This document shows, one piece after another, positions 43,480 through 51,207 of a stretch of DNA of 64,000 nt. Location of the stretch: the NCBI GenBank assembly GCA_049287565.1, contig JBAQGA010000189.1, forward strand, positions 1-64,000. The letters are read 5' to 3'. The notes under the pieces are model-generated. The model ran no database searches and was not told where the DNA came from. It was given only the letters and a program-made list of their open reading frames with translations. A program made the position numbers and the translations under genes. Source of the DNA: UBA8522 sp049287565. Lineage in GTDB: Bacteria > Acidobacteriota > Aminicenantia > Aminicenantales > UBA8522. Position 1 is the first letter of the stretch, and every line of letters begins with the position of its first letter.

Positions 43480-44307
43480 ATGCCCGAGCTTCCGGAAGTC
43501 GAGACGATCGTCCGCTGCCTCCGTCCGCATCTCTGCGGCCTCCAGGTCCGCTCCGTCCATTTGCTGTTTCCGCCGATAGTCCGAGACCCGGGACGTCTTC
43601 CGCTCGAGAAGCTCGTCGGTCGTCGGGTCAGCGGCCTGCGCCGGCGCGGCAAAATGATCCTGTTGGATTTCTCCGGCGGACTGACTCTCATTGTTCATCT
43701 CAGGATGACCGGCCAGCTCATCTTCTGTGATCGAAACGCCCCTCCCGATAAGCATACGCATTTCATTCTGTGCCTCAGGAGATCGCCCCGGGAACTCCGC
43801 TTCCGGGATGTGCGGAAGTTCGGGTTCATCCGGGCGGTGCGGACGGCCGAGGCGGAGCGGACCCGGGAGCTCAGTCTTCTCGGCCCGGAGCCGCTGGGGC
43901 TCGGCAGGAACGCTTTCCTCGAGAGGCTCCGGGGCCGACGCGGCCGGCTCAAGGGTCTTCTCCTCAACCAGCGGGTGCTCGCGGGCATCGGCAATATCTA
44001 TGCCGACGAGATCCTCTACGAAGCCGGTCTTCATCCCCGAACGGATATCTCACGCCTGGGCCGCCGGCGCCTGGAGAGACTCTATACCGCTGTTTCCAGA
44101 GTCCTTGACGAGGCCATCGCCTTCAAGGGCACGACGGTGCGCGACTTCCGGGACGGCCTCGGGTTCGAGGGGCTGTTTCAGAATCGATTGCGGGTTTATG
44201 GACGGGAAGGGGAACCCTGCCGGCGCTGCGGGGGCCGGCTCAGGCGCATCCGTCTCTCCGGAAGGAGCACGCATTTTTGCCCGCGCTGTCAGCGTCGCCG
44301 GGTTTGA
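43480..44307 (+). CDS. mutM: Formamidopyrimidine-DNA glycosylase
   Basis: A 275-residue Fpg/MutM with the obligatory MPELPEVE start (proline 2 is the catalytic nucleophile after Met removal, Glu3 the partner) and a C-terminal zinc finger with CRRC and CPRC pairs. Middle motifs GIGNIYADE and KGTTVRDF are typical of the helix-two-turn-helix region. It excises oxidised purines such as 8-oxoguanine. It lies just upstream of an oxygen-defence gene cluster, sharing its -35 box region. Confidence 0.94.
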   Translation: MPELPEVETIVRCLRPHLCGLQVRSVHLLFPPIVRDPGRLPLEKLVGRRVSGLRRRGKMILLDFSGGLTLIVHLRMTGQLIFCDRNAPPDKHTHFILCLRRSPRELRFRDVRKFGFIRAVRTAEAERTRELSLLGPEPLGLGRNAFLERLRGRRGRLKGLLLNQRVLAGIGNIYADEILYEAGLHPRTDISRLGRRRLERLYTAVSRVLDEAIAFKGTTVRDFRDGLGFEGLFQNRLRVYGREGEPCRRCGGRLRRIRLSGRSTHFCPRCQRRRV

Positions 44308-44331
44308 CAGAATCGAGGTAATCGTTATAAT
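44304..44331 (+). promoter_or_regulatory. Strong sigma-70 promoter of the oxygen-defence cluster
   Basis: Consensus TTGACA (44304-44309) and TATAAT (44326-44331) stand 16 bases apart, and the -35 box overlaps the mutM stop codon. The next gene starts at 44404. This is the best promoter match in the window. Confidence 0.75.
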
Positions 44332-44403
44332 TGCTAATGCTGTTCTCCGACGAGAGTCGCCAGCCCGGACCGAGCCGGACATTCTGAGAGGAGGAATCAG
44401 GTC

Positions 44404-44856
44404 ATGAAGTTCGGAAATTTCAAGGATATTATGCAATTCGCCATCGAGCGCGAAGAGGAAGCCGCCAGGAACTACGGCAAGTTGCGGTCAATCGCCAAGG
44501 AAGAAGCCGCCAAGAGGCTTCTGGGCGATCTCCAGCAGGAGGAGATGAACCACAAGAAGATCCTTCAGGGGCTGACCAAGGTCAAGATCGAGGCGACGAC
44601 TTCCAAAAACGTGAAGGACCTGATGATCAGTGATTATCTGGTCGAAGAGCCGCTTACCCCGGACATGAATTTCCAGGACCTCCTGATCTTTGCGGCCAAG
44701 AAAGAAAAAAAGGCCGCCGACCTGTATTCCGATCTCGCCAAGAGATCCTCGACCAAGAACCACAAGGCACTGTTCGAGTTCCTGGCCAAGCAGGAGAAAG
44801 CCCATAAGCTGCGCCTCGAGCTCGAGTACGAAAAACATGTCCTCTGGGAGGATTGA
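44404..44856 (+). CDS. Ferritin-like diiron protein
   Basis: The 150-residue protein is a four-helix-bundle protein of the rubrerythrin/ferritin-like group without a rubredoxin domain. Two ExxH pairs are seen (EEMNHKKIL near residue 50 and a second KQEKAHKLRLE near 140), with partner glutamates in IEREEEAARNYG and FAAKKEKKAADLY. It probably binds a diiron centre and reduces peroxide. It begins with AGGAGG upstream and is followed by rubredoxin and rubredoxin reductase, an arrangement suggesting electron delivery to it. Confidence 0.8.
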   Translation: MKFGNFKDIMQFAIEREEEAARNYGKLRSIAKEEAAKRLLGDLQQEEMNHKKILQGLTKVKIEATTSKNVKDLMISDYLVEEPLTPDMNFQDLLIFAAKKEKKAADLYSDLAKRSSTKNHKALFEFLAKQEKAHKLRLELEYEKHVLWED

Positions 44857-44905
44857 GCCGCCTCCCCGGGCAGCTGGCGATCAATATCCAGCAAGGAGAC
44901 ACGAC

Positions 44906-45067
44906 ATGGAAAAATGGGAATGCCAGGCCTGTGGCTACATCTACGATCCCGAAAAGGGAGACCCCGATAACGGCGTCGCTCCGGGAACCCCGTTCGAGGA
45001 ACTTCCTGAAGACTGGGTGTGTCCCCAGTGTGGCGTGGGCAAGGAGTTTTTCCAGAAGCTCTCCTGA
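44906..45067 (+). CDS. Rubredoxin
   Basis: A 53-residue rubredoxin with iron-ligand pairs CQACGYIYDPEKG and CPQCGVGK, and the conserved DWVCP. It carries single electrons between the reductase coded next and the diiron proteins. AAGGAG lies 8 bases before the ATG. Size and motifs fit anaerobic-type rubredoxin. Confidence 0.95.
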   Translation: MEKWECQACGYIYDPEKGDPDNGVAPGTPFEELPEDWVCPQCGVGKEFFQKLS

Positions 45068-45100
45068 GCTTTTGCCGACCGCGGGGATCAAGGGATTCAA

Positions 45101-46303
45101 ATGAAAACCGTCATCATCGGCAACGGCCTGGCCGGGACCATGGCCGCCAAGACAGTGCGGGAACTCGATTCTCAAGTGGAGGTCCTGATTTTCGCCGAAG
45201 AGAGGTACCATTACTATCCCCGGCCTAACCTCATCGAGTATATCGCCGGCAAACTGCCCTACGAGCGCTTATTTGCCTTTTCCGAGGGGTGGCATGTTCG
45301 CCAGAAGATCGACATCCGGCTCGGGACTGCCGTCCGCAAGATCCACCCGCGATCCCGGGAAATCGAGTTGGAGGGAGGTGGGCGCGATTCTTATGATAAG
45401 CTGTTGATTGCCAACGGCGCCTCTTCGTTCATCCCCCCCATCAAGGGAGCAGATCAACGAGGCGTCTTCTCCCTGCGGACTCTGGATGATGCCCAGGCCA
45501 TCCTTGACGGCCTCCAAAGCCACCATCAAGTGGCCGTCATAGGAGGCGGTCTGCTCGGGCTCGAGATCGCCCGGGCCATCCGGTCACGCGGTGCCGAGGT
45601 GGAGGTGGTGGAATTTTTCGACCGCCTGCTGCCTCGCCAGCTCGACACTCAGGGAGCATCACTCCTCCGGAGCCAGATCGAGAGCCAGGGCATCCGGATT
45701 CGCCTCGGCGTCGCTACCGAAGAGATTCTCGGTAATGGGGAGACGAAAGGGCTCAAGCTGAAGGGCGGCCCTGAGGTCAAAGCCGACATGGTCGTCATCG
45801 CCGCCGGCGTGCGGCCGAACCTAGGGCTGCCCCAGGACGCCGGGTTGGCCACGGACCGCGGGCTGGTGGTGGATGATCGGCTGCGGACGAGCCACCCCCA
45901 AGTATTTGCCGCAGGAGACAGTATCCAGCATCGGGGAAAAGTGTACGGTATCATCCCCGCCTCATTCGAACAGGCGCGCACAGCCGCCTACAATATCATG
46001 GGAGAGGACAAGAAGTACGAGGGAACGGTTCCAGCTAACACCCTCAAGGTGGCCGGCCTATATGTCACTTCGGTGGGCCTAGTGAATCCCGAAGGAGAAG
46101 GATTCGAGGAGGTCAGGAACTACAAGAAAGAAGAGGGAATCTATAAGAAGATCGTTCTTCAGGACGGCGCCCTGGTGGGATCCATCTGGATGGGGACAAA
46201 GAAGGGCGTCAACGAGATTGCCCGCGCTGTAACCGCAAAGGCCAAGATCAGTCAATGGATCAACACCCTGCTTGACGACAGCTTCGATTTTTCAGTGCTA
46301 TGA
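45101..46303 (+). CDS. FAD/NAD-dependent oxidoreductase (NAD(P)H:rubredoxin reductase-like)
   Basis: The 400-residue flavoprotein has an FAD dinucleotide fold (VIIGNGLAGTMAAKTV), NAD fold AVIGGGLLGLEIARAI around residue 150, and a FAD-closing FAAGD motif near 270. It resembles NAD(P)H:rubredoxin oxidoreductases and related nitrite-reductase/NADH-oxidase-like flavoproteins. Next to rubredoxin it most likely reduces that protein to detoxify oxygen and peroxide. Its stop overlaps the start of the porin gene (ATGA). Confidence 0.85.
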   Translation: MKTVIIGNGLAGTMAAKTVRELDSQVEVLIFAEERYHYYPRPNLIEYIAGKLPYERLFAFSEGWHVRQKIDIRLGTAVRKIHPRSREIELEGGGRDSYDKLLIANGASSFIPPIKGADQRGVFSLRTLDDAQAILDGLQSHHQVAVIGGGLLGLEIARAIRSRGAEVEVVEFFDRLLPRQLDTQGASLLRSQIESQGIRIRLGVATEEILGNGETKGLKLKGGPEVKADMVVIAAGVRPNLGLPQDAGLATDRGLVVDDRLRTSHPQVFAAGDSIQHRGKVYGIIPASFEQARTAAYNIMGEDKKYEGTVPANTLKVAGLYVTSVGLVNPEGEGFEEVRNYKKEEGIYKKIVLQDGALVGSIWMGTKKGVNEIARAVTAKAKISQWINTLLDDSFDFSVL

Positions 46304-47325
46304 GATTCAGGTCAGTCTCCCTTATTCTTATTCTCGTACTCGGGGGCCTGCTATTCTGCCCGCCGGCCTTCTCTCAGTACAATCTCAGCGGCTGGCTTTC
46401 GGCCCGGTATGAAAAGGGGAAGGCCCAGGATGATTTTCCCAAAGGGACTTTCGGCTGGGTCAAGGCGGGTCTCTTCTTCAGCGGACGAGCCGTGACCATC
46501 TTCAATTACAACCTCGAGGTTCAGTTCAAAGCAGAGGACCGGGTGGAGATCGAAGAAGCCTGGTTCGGGATCAATCCCTCAGAGACCTTTCAGCTGAAGC
46601 TCGGGTTCTACCTCGTGCCCTTCGGTAGATACAACACGGCCAACCGTCCTTATCAGACTCCCTTCATCCAGACTCCCCTGCTGCAGGCCCACCTCTACCC
46701 GGAGAGCTGGCGGGATATCGGTGTTCTGGCGGAGGGCCGATGGGGATACTTCGGTTATTCGATGTATCTGGGGAATGGCCTGCGCGAAGGCAAAACACTG
46801 CAGGACGGCCAACAGTTCAAGGACAATAACGGCAACAAAGCCGCCGGCGGACGGCTCTCCCTGAGATTGGAAGAAAGTTTCGAAGTCGCCGGTTCCTATT
46901 ACCGCGGCAAGTATGACGACGCCTCCGAGAGAGAACTGAAACTTTACGGCGCCGACGCCAGCTGGAGCAGCCAGGGCTTTCTCCTTCTCTACGAATACGG
47001 CAAGGCCGACGTCGATAACCCGGCCGGCTTCGGCCAGGGCAGGGCCGAAGGTCATTTTGGCATGGCCTCGCTGAACATCAGCAAATTCACGGCGCTGGCC
47101 AGCTACCAAACCCTTGAATACGAAGACCCCTATCACGGATGGGATCCTCTTGATCCTCTGGCTATCACTGTCGGGATAGCGGAAAATATCCACCGCTGGG
47201 CCGTCGCCCTAGTCTACTCGCCGGCCCCCAATTTCAGGTTCGAGGTTGAGTACGATTTCAACCGGGAGAAGCCGGTCGAGCTCGACAACGATGTATTCCT
47301 AGCCCGGGTGTCGCTTATATTCTGA
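46300..47325 (+). CDS. Outer-membrane porin-like beta-barrel protein
   Basis: The 341-residue protein has a signal peptide (about residues 1-24, cut after AFS) and a beta-strand-rich body with many aromatic residues; it ends in phenylalanine (RVSLIF), the hallmark of barrels inserted by BAM. The pattern of paired strands resembles phosphate-selective porins O/P or related barrels, but specificity cannot be told. Coupling by ATGA to the flavoprotein gene is unusual for a porin. Confidence 0.75.
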   Translation: MRFRSVSLILILVLGGLLFCPPAFSQYNLSGWLSARYEKGKAQDDFPKGTFGWVKAGLFFSGRAVTIFNYNLEVQFKAEDRVEIEEAWFGINPSETFQLKLGFYLVPFGRYNTANRPYQTPFIQTPLLQAHLYPESWRDIGVLAEGRWGYFGYSMYLGNGLREGKTLQDGQQFKDNNGNKAAGGRLSLRLEESFEVAGSYYRGKYDDASERELKLYGADASWSSQGFLLLYEYGKADVDNPAGFGQGRAEGHFGMASLNISKFTALASYQTLEYEDPYHGWDPLDPLAITVGIAENIHRWAVALVYSPAPNFRFEVEYDFNREKPVELDNDVFLARVSLIF

Positions 47326-47353
47326 CCGATAGAAATACGGAGAAAGGAATCGT

Positions 47354-48679
47354 ATGGCCAACGTCGTCGTTCTCGGCGTCCAGTGGGGAGACGAAGGCAA
47401 GGGCAAGGTCGTCGACCTGCTGACACCGGCATTCGAGGTGATCGGTCGCTATCAGGGCGGCCATAACGCCGGCCATACGGTTTATATCGGAGGCCGGAAA
47501 ATCGTCCTCCACCTGATCCCCTCCGGCATCCTGCATCCGGGGAAGCTGTGCGTCATCGGCAACGGTGTCGTCTTCAATCCGCGGGCGTTCCTGGAAGAGA
47601 AGGCCACGCTCGAGAAATTCGACGTGGCCATCGACGACCGCCTGGTCATCAGCCGGAATGCCCATCTTATCCTCCCTTATCATCTCCAGGCCGAAAAGAT
47701 CGCCGAGGAGAGAAAAGGCTTAAGGAGGATCGGCACCACCAGCCTGGGGATCGGGCCCGCCTATGAAGACAAGGTCGCCCGTTGCGGCATCCGCGTCGGC
47801 GACCTCCTCGACCTGGTCGTCTTCCGGGAGAAGCTCACCGTGAACCTGGAAGAGAAAAACGCGCTCTTCCGCGCGTCCGGACGTCCAGCCCTTGACCTCG
47901 AGGAGATCTTTCAAGAGTATGCGGGCTATGCCTCGAAGATCACCCCGTATATCGGCGATGTCTCGTTGCTGCTCCACCGGAAGATGCGCGAGGGCAGTTC
48001 GATCTTGTTCGAAGGCGCCCAGGGCGCGTTGCTGGATATCGATCACGGCACCTACCCCTATGTCACGTCATCCAATTCCACCGCCGGAGGAGCCGCCACG
48101 GGTCTGGGTGTGGGCCCGACTCGGATCGATTTTGTCCTCGGCGTTGGCAAGGCCTACACGACCCGTGTCGGCGGCGGCGCCTTCCCGACCGAGATCCAGG
48201 ATGAGTGCGGTTGTCTGATCTCGGAGCGGGGCAATGAGTTCGGCGCCACCACCGGCCGGCCCCGTCGCTGCGGCTGGCTGGACGTCGTGGCCGTGGCCCA
48301 CAGCTGCCGCGTCAACGGCATCGACAAGCTCGTCCTGACTAAGCCGGACATCCTGGACGTTTTTCAGGAGATCCCGGTATGTATCGGTTATGAATACAAA
48401 GGGGAGGCGCTCGATGCCTTTCCCACCGAGCCATGGATTCTGGAGAAAGTCGTCCCCAATTACAGGATGATGAAGGGCTGGCAAACGCCCATCCATCGGC
48501 TCACCGACCGGCGGCGGCTCCCGCCCGCTTTCCTTGATTATATCAAACTGATCGAGGACTCTGTCGAAGCCAGGGTCTGCCTCATCTCGACGGGGGTGGA
48601 AAGAAAGGACTCCATCCTCGTCGACGAGGAAATCGAGGGAGTGGTCGACCTCGAACGGGTGAGGAAGGAGCTGGCCTGA
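47354..48679 (+). CDS. purA: Adenylosuccinate synthetase
   Basis: This 441-residue enzyme makes adenylosuccinate from IMP, aspartate and GTP. Hallmarks: GVQWGDEGKGKVVD, GGHNAGHTV, GTTSLGIGPAYEDK, SNSTAGGAATGLGVGP, YTTRVGGGAFPTE and TTGRPRRCGWLD. Length is within the family. It begins 28 bases after the porin gene, preceded by an AGAAAGGA-like site. Confidence 0.97.
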   Translation: MANVVVLGVQWGDEGKGKVVDLLTPAFEVIGRYQGGHNAGHTVYIGGRKIVLHLIPSGILHPGKLCVIGNGVVFNPRAFLEEKATLEKFDVAIDDRLVISRNAHLILPYHLQAEKIAEERKGLRRIGTTSLGIGPAYEDKVARCGIRVGDLLDLVVFREKLTVNLEEKNALFRASGRPALDLEEIFQEYAGYASKITPYIGDVSLLLHRKMREGSSILFEGAQGALLDIDHGTYPYVTSSNSTAGGAATGLGVGPTRIDFVLGVGKAYTTRVGGGAFPTEIQDECGCLISERGNEFGATTGRPRRCGWLDVVAVAHSCRVNGIDKLVLTKPDILDVFQEIPVCIGYEYKGEALDAFPTEPWILEKVVPNYRMMKGWQTPIHRLTDRRRLPPAFLDYIKLIEDSVEARVCLISTGVERKDSILVDEEIEGVVDLERVRKELA

Positions 48680-48716
48680 GCTTTCCCGGATCAATGCCGA
48701 TGAAAAGGAGCGGGTT

Positions 48717-49931
48717 ATGAAAATCGACGCCAAAGAAGCCCGTCAAGAAGTGCTCAAGGACATCATCCGGGAGCTTCACCATGGAGGGAACCTGGATGAC
48801 CAGAAAAAACGCTTTGCCGAACTGATCAAGGATGTCAGTCCGACCGAGATCTCGGAGATGGAGCAGAAGCTGATCGAGGAAGGCCTGCCCGAGGATGAGG
48901 TCAAGAGGTTGTGTGACGTCCACGTCCAGGTCTTCAAAGAGTCGCTCGAGGGACAGCCCCTTCCCGCCGCGATCCCGGGCCATCCCCTGCACACTCTGAT
49001 GGCGGAAAACCGGGCGCTCGAGAAGATCCTGGGGGAACTCAAGGGCCTTCTGGATCGACTCTCAGCCACGGAAGGCGGGACCGGCCTCGAGAGCCTCCGG
49101 GGCGATCTCCGGTCCAGCTTGGAAAGGCTCGCCGCCGTGGAAAAACACTACCTCAGGAAAGAAAACCAGCTCTTCCCTCTCCTCGAGGCCAGGGGAATGA
49201 GCGGTCCCTCCAAGGTCATGTGGGCGATCCATGATGACATCCGGGCGATGCTGCGGGAGTTCCGCGGGCTGCTCGTTACGGACAAAGCCTCCGAGCTCAT
49301 CGCGGTGGGCCGCCGGCTCTCGGAGATGATGTCCGACATGATCTATAAAGAGGAAAAAATCCTGCTGCCGATGAGCCTCGAGACCCTGTCCGATGAGGAT
49401 TGGGCCCGGGTGAGGAAAGGTGAGGAGGAGATCGGCTACGCCTGGGTGACGCCGGGGACCGAATGGAAGCCGGCGGTCAGGGCCGCTGATCTTACGCCGT
49501 TGCCGGAATCCTATCGTCCCGCCGCATCGCTCTCCCTCGATACGGGAAGGCTGACGCCGGAGCAGATCAACCTTCTGCTCAAGAACCTGCCCGTCGATGT
49601 CACTTATGTCGATGAGACGGACACGGTCCGGTATTATTCGGCCGGCGCCGAGCGCATCTTTCCACGGAGTCCGGCGGTAGTCGGTCGGAAGGTCCAGAAC
49701 TGCCATCCTCCGGACAGCGTCCACATGGTCAACCGCATTCTCGAGGCCTTCCGGGCCGGCCGTCGCGATGTCGCCGAGTTCTGGATCCAGTTGAAGGGAC
49801 GATTCATCTCTATTCGATATTTTGCTGTTCGCGACGGGCAGGATCACTACAAAGGATGTCTCGAAGTCAGTCAGGACGTCACGGCCATCCGCGAGCTCCG
49901 GGGCGAACAGCGCCTGCTCGATTGGAAATGA
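48717..49931 (+). CDS. DUF438-hemerythrin-PAS protein
   Basis: The 404-residue protein joins a DUF438 domain (about 1-80; KEARQEVLKDIIRELHHGG), an HHE hemerythrin domain (about 85-230) with histidines and glutamates for a diiron or similar site (HPLHTLMAENR, EKHYLRKENQLFPLLE, IHDDIRAM, YKEEKILLPM), and a PAS domain (about 285-395) of the type that ends the family. Such proteins sense oxygen or nitric oxide or aid Fe-S repair. No output domain follows the PAS. It lies between purA and a small CxxC protein in the oxygen-defence area. Confidence 0.85.
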   Translation: MKIDAKEARQEVLKDIIRELHHGGNLDDQKKRFAELIKDVSPTEISEMEQKLIEEGLPEDEVKRLCDVHVQVFKESLEGQPLPAAIPGHPLHTLMAENRALEKILGELKGLLDRLSATEGGTGLESLRGDLRSSLERLAAVEKHYLRKENQLFPLLEARGMSGPSKVMWAIHDDIRAMLREFRGLLVTDKASELIAVGRRLSEMMSDMIYKEEKILLPMSLETLSDEDWARVRKGEEEIGYAWVTPGTEWKPAVRAADLTPLPESYRPAASLSLDTGRLTPEQINLLLKNLPVDVTYVDETDTVRYYSAGAERIFPRSPAVVGRKVQNCHPPDSVHMVNRILEAFRAGRRDVAEFWIQLKGRFISIRYFAVRDGQDHYKGCLEVSQDVTAIRELRGEQRLLDWK

Positions 49932-49949
49932 TAAAAAAGGAGTTTTTAG

Positions 49950-50138
49950 ATGCCATCCAAAACCAAGAAAAAGCCGGCTCAAAAAGCCAAGAAAGGCGAT
50001 GCTTACGAGTGCCGGGTCTGCGGCTATCGCATCGTTGTCGATCAAGCCTGCGGCTGCGCCGAAGAGCATGCCTTTATCTGCTGCGATCAGCCGATGAAAA
50101 AAAAGGCCAAAAGGCCGCCTGAGTCCGCTTCGGAATGA
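49950..50138 (+). CDS. Small cysteine-rich metal-binding protein
   Basis: This 62-residue protein has a lysine-rich start and end around a small metal-binding core with ECRVCGYRIVVDQACGC and FICCDQP. The paired cysteines look like a desulforedoxin- or rubredoxin-like iron or zinc site. It follows the hemerythrin gene by 18 bases and has AAGGAG upstream. I cannot name a family; a one-iron electron carrier or stress protein fits the context. Confidence 0.65.
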   Translation: MPSKTKKKPAQKAKKGDAYECRVCGYRIVVDQACGCAEEHAFICCDQPMKKKAKRPPESASE

Positions 50139-50194
50139 TCGGATCTCCGACCTGCCGGAGTCGGGATAACGGATTCAGACAGGGGAGGTGAGGG

Positions 50195-51082
50195 ATGAGG
50201 GGACGGGTGTTCTCTATCGTGGATGTTTTTGCCGAGGAAAAGTACGCCGGCAATCAGCTGGCGGTCGTGCGCCGGGGCGATGAGCTCGCCCCCGGCGCCA
50301 TGCAGAAAATCGCCCGCGAGATCAATTTTTCCGAGACAACGTTTATCATCGGAGATGCCAAGCGCCGGGGGGGCTTCGACGTGCGCATTTTCACGCCCAC
50401 CGCGGAGCTTCCCTTCGCCGGCCATCCCACCCTCGGCACCGCCTACGTCATCCAGCAGGACCTCATCCGAAAAGCGGTTCGGAAGGTCGTTCTCAACTTC
50501 AAGGTCGGGCCCATCCCGGTGACCTTCAGCTATCGTCAGGGAAAGCCCGGCGTCCTCTGGATGAGGCAGATCGAGCCCCGGTTCGGGCAGACCATGGATG
50601 CCCGGCGCGTAGCGCCCGTGCTCGACCTGAAGGCGGGCGACCTGCTCCCGGAGCACCCGGTGCAGGAGGTCTCGACGGGCATCCCCTTCGTGATCGTTCC
50701 GGTAAGGACGCTGGAGGCGGTCAAACGGAGCCGCTTCCGGCCCGAAAAACTGGCCGGCTTGACGACCGACAGCCGGGGAAAAGCATTTCTCCTCTTCTCG
50801 CCCCAGACCTACAGTGCCCGCAACGACCTCAACGTCCGGGTTTTTGCCCAGTGCTATGGTGTGGCCGAGGACCCGGCCACGGGAAGCGCCAACGGCTGCC
50901 TGGCCGGTTACCTCGTTCGCCACCGTTTCTTCGGAAAGGAAAAGATCGACATCCGGGTCGAACAGGGAAATGAGATCGGCCGGCCGTCGTTGCTCCTGCT
51001 CAGAGCCGGAGAGACGGCGGGGAGGATCGAGGTTCTTGTGGGCGGCCGGGTCGTTCTGGTCGCCCGGGGAAAACTGGTCTGA
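50195..51082 (+). CDS. PhzF family isomerase
   Basis: The 295-residue protein belongs to the PhzF (diaminopimelate-epimerase-fold) family. The N-terminal active-site glutamate is in INFSETTFI, followed by FTPTAELPFAGHPTLGTAYV; the second half has DPATGSANGCLAGYL. Natural substrates of most such proteins are unknown; phenazine synthesis is not implied. GGGGAGGTGAGG precedes the ATG. No biosynthetic cluster surrounds it. Confidence 0.88.
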   Translation: MRGRVFSIVDVFAEEKYAGNQLAVVRRGDELAPGAMQKIAREINFSETTFIIGDAKRRGGFDVRIFTPTAELPFAGHPTLGTAYVIQQDLIRKAVRKVVLNFKVGPIPVTFSYRQGKPGVLWMRQIEPRFGQTMDARRVAPVLDLKAGDLLPEHPVQEVSTGIPFVIVPVRTLEAVKRSRFRPEKLAGLTTDSRGKAFLLFSPQTYSARNDLNVRVFAQCYGVAEDPATGSANGCLAGYLVRHRFFGKEKIDIRVEQGNEIGRPSLLLLRAGETAGRIEVLVGGRVVLVARGKLV

Positions 51083-51132
51083 GCGCCCGGGCGGATAATC
51101 ACTAGTAATCCTATAAGATTAGTTGTATTCGG

Positions 51133-51163
51133 TTGGCAAAAGGTGTAATATTGACTGTATAAT
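51133..51163 (+). promoter_or_regulatory. Candidate promoter of the korAB operon
   Basis: TTGGCA (51133-51138) and a consensus TATAAT (51158-51163) are separated by 19 bases, 45 bases before the KorA start. The spacing is longer than optimal. Confidence 0.4.
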
Positions 51164-51207
51164 GACCGCGTTTCCGGTCCCGAAGACGGCCCGGAAAAGG
51201 CGAAAGC

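Noticed and set aside
50195..51082. Phenazine biosynthesis
   Set aside because: PhzF-family membership alone does not indicate this; none of the other phz genes is present.
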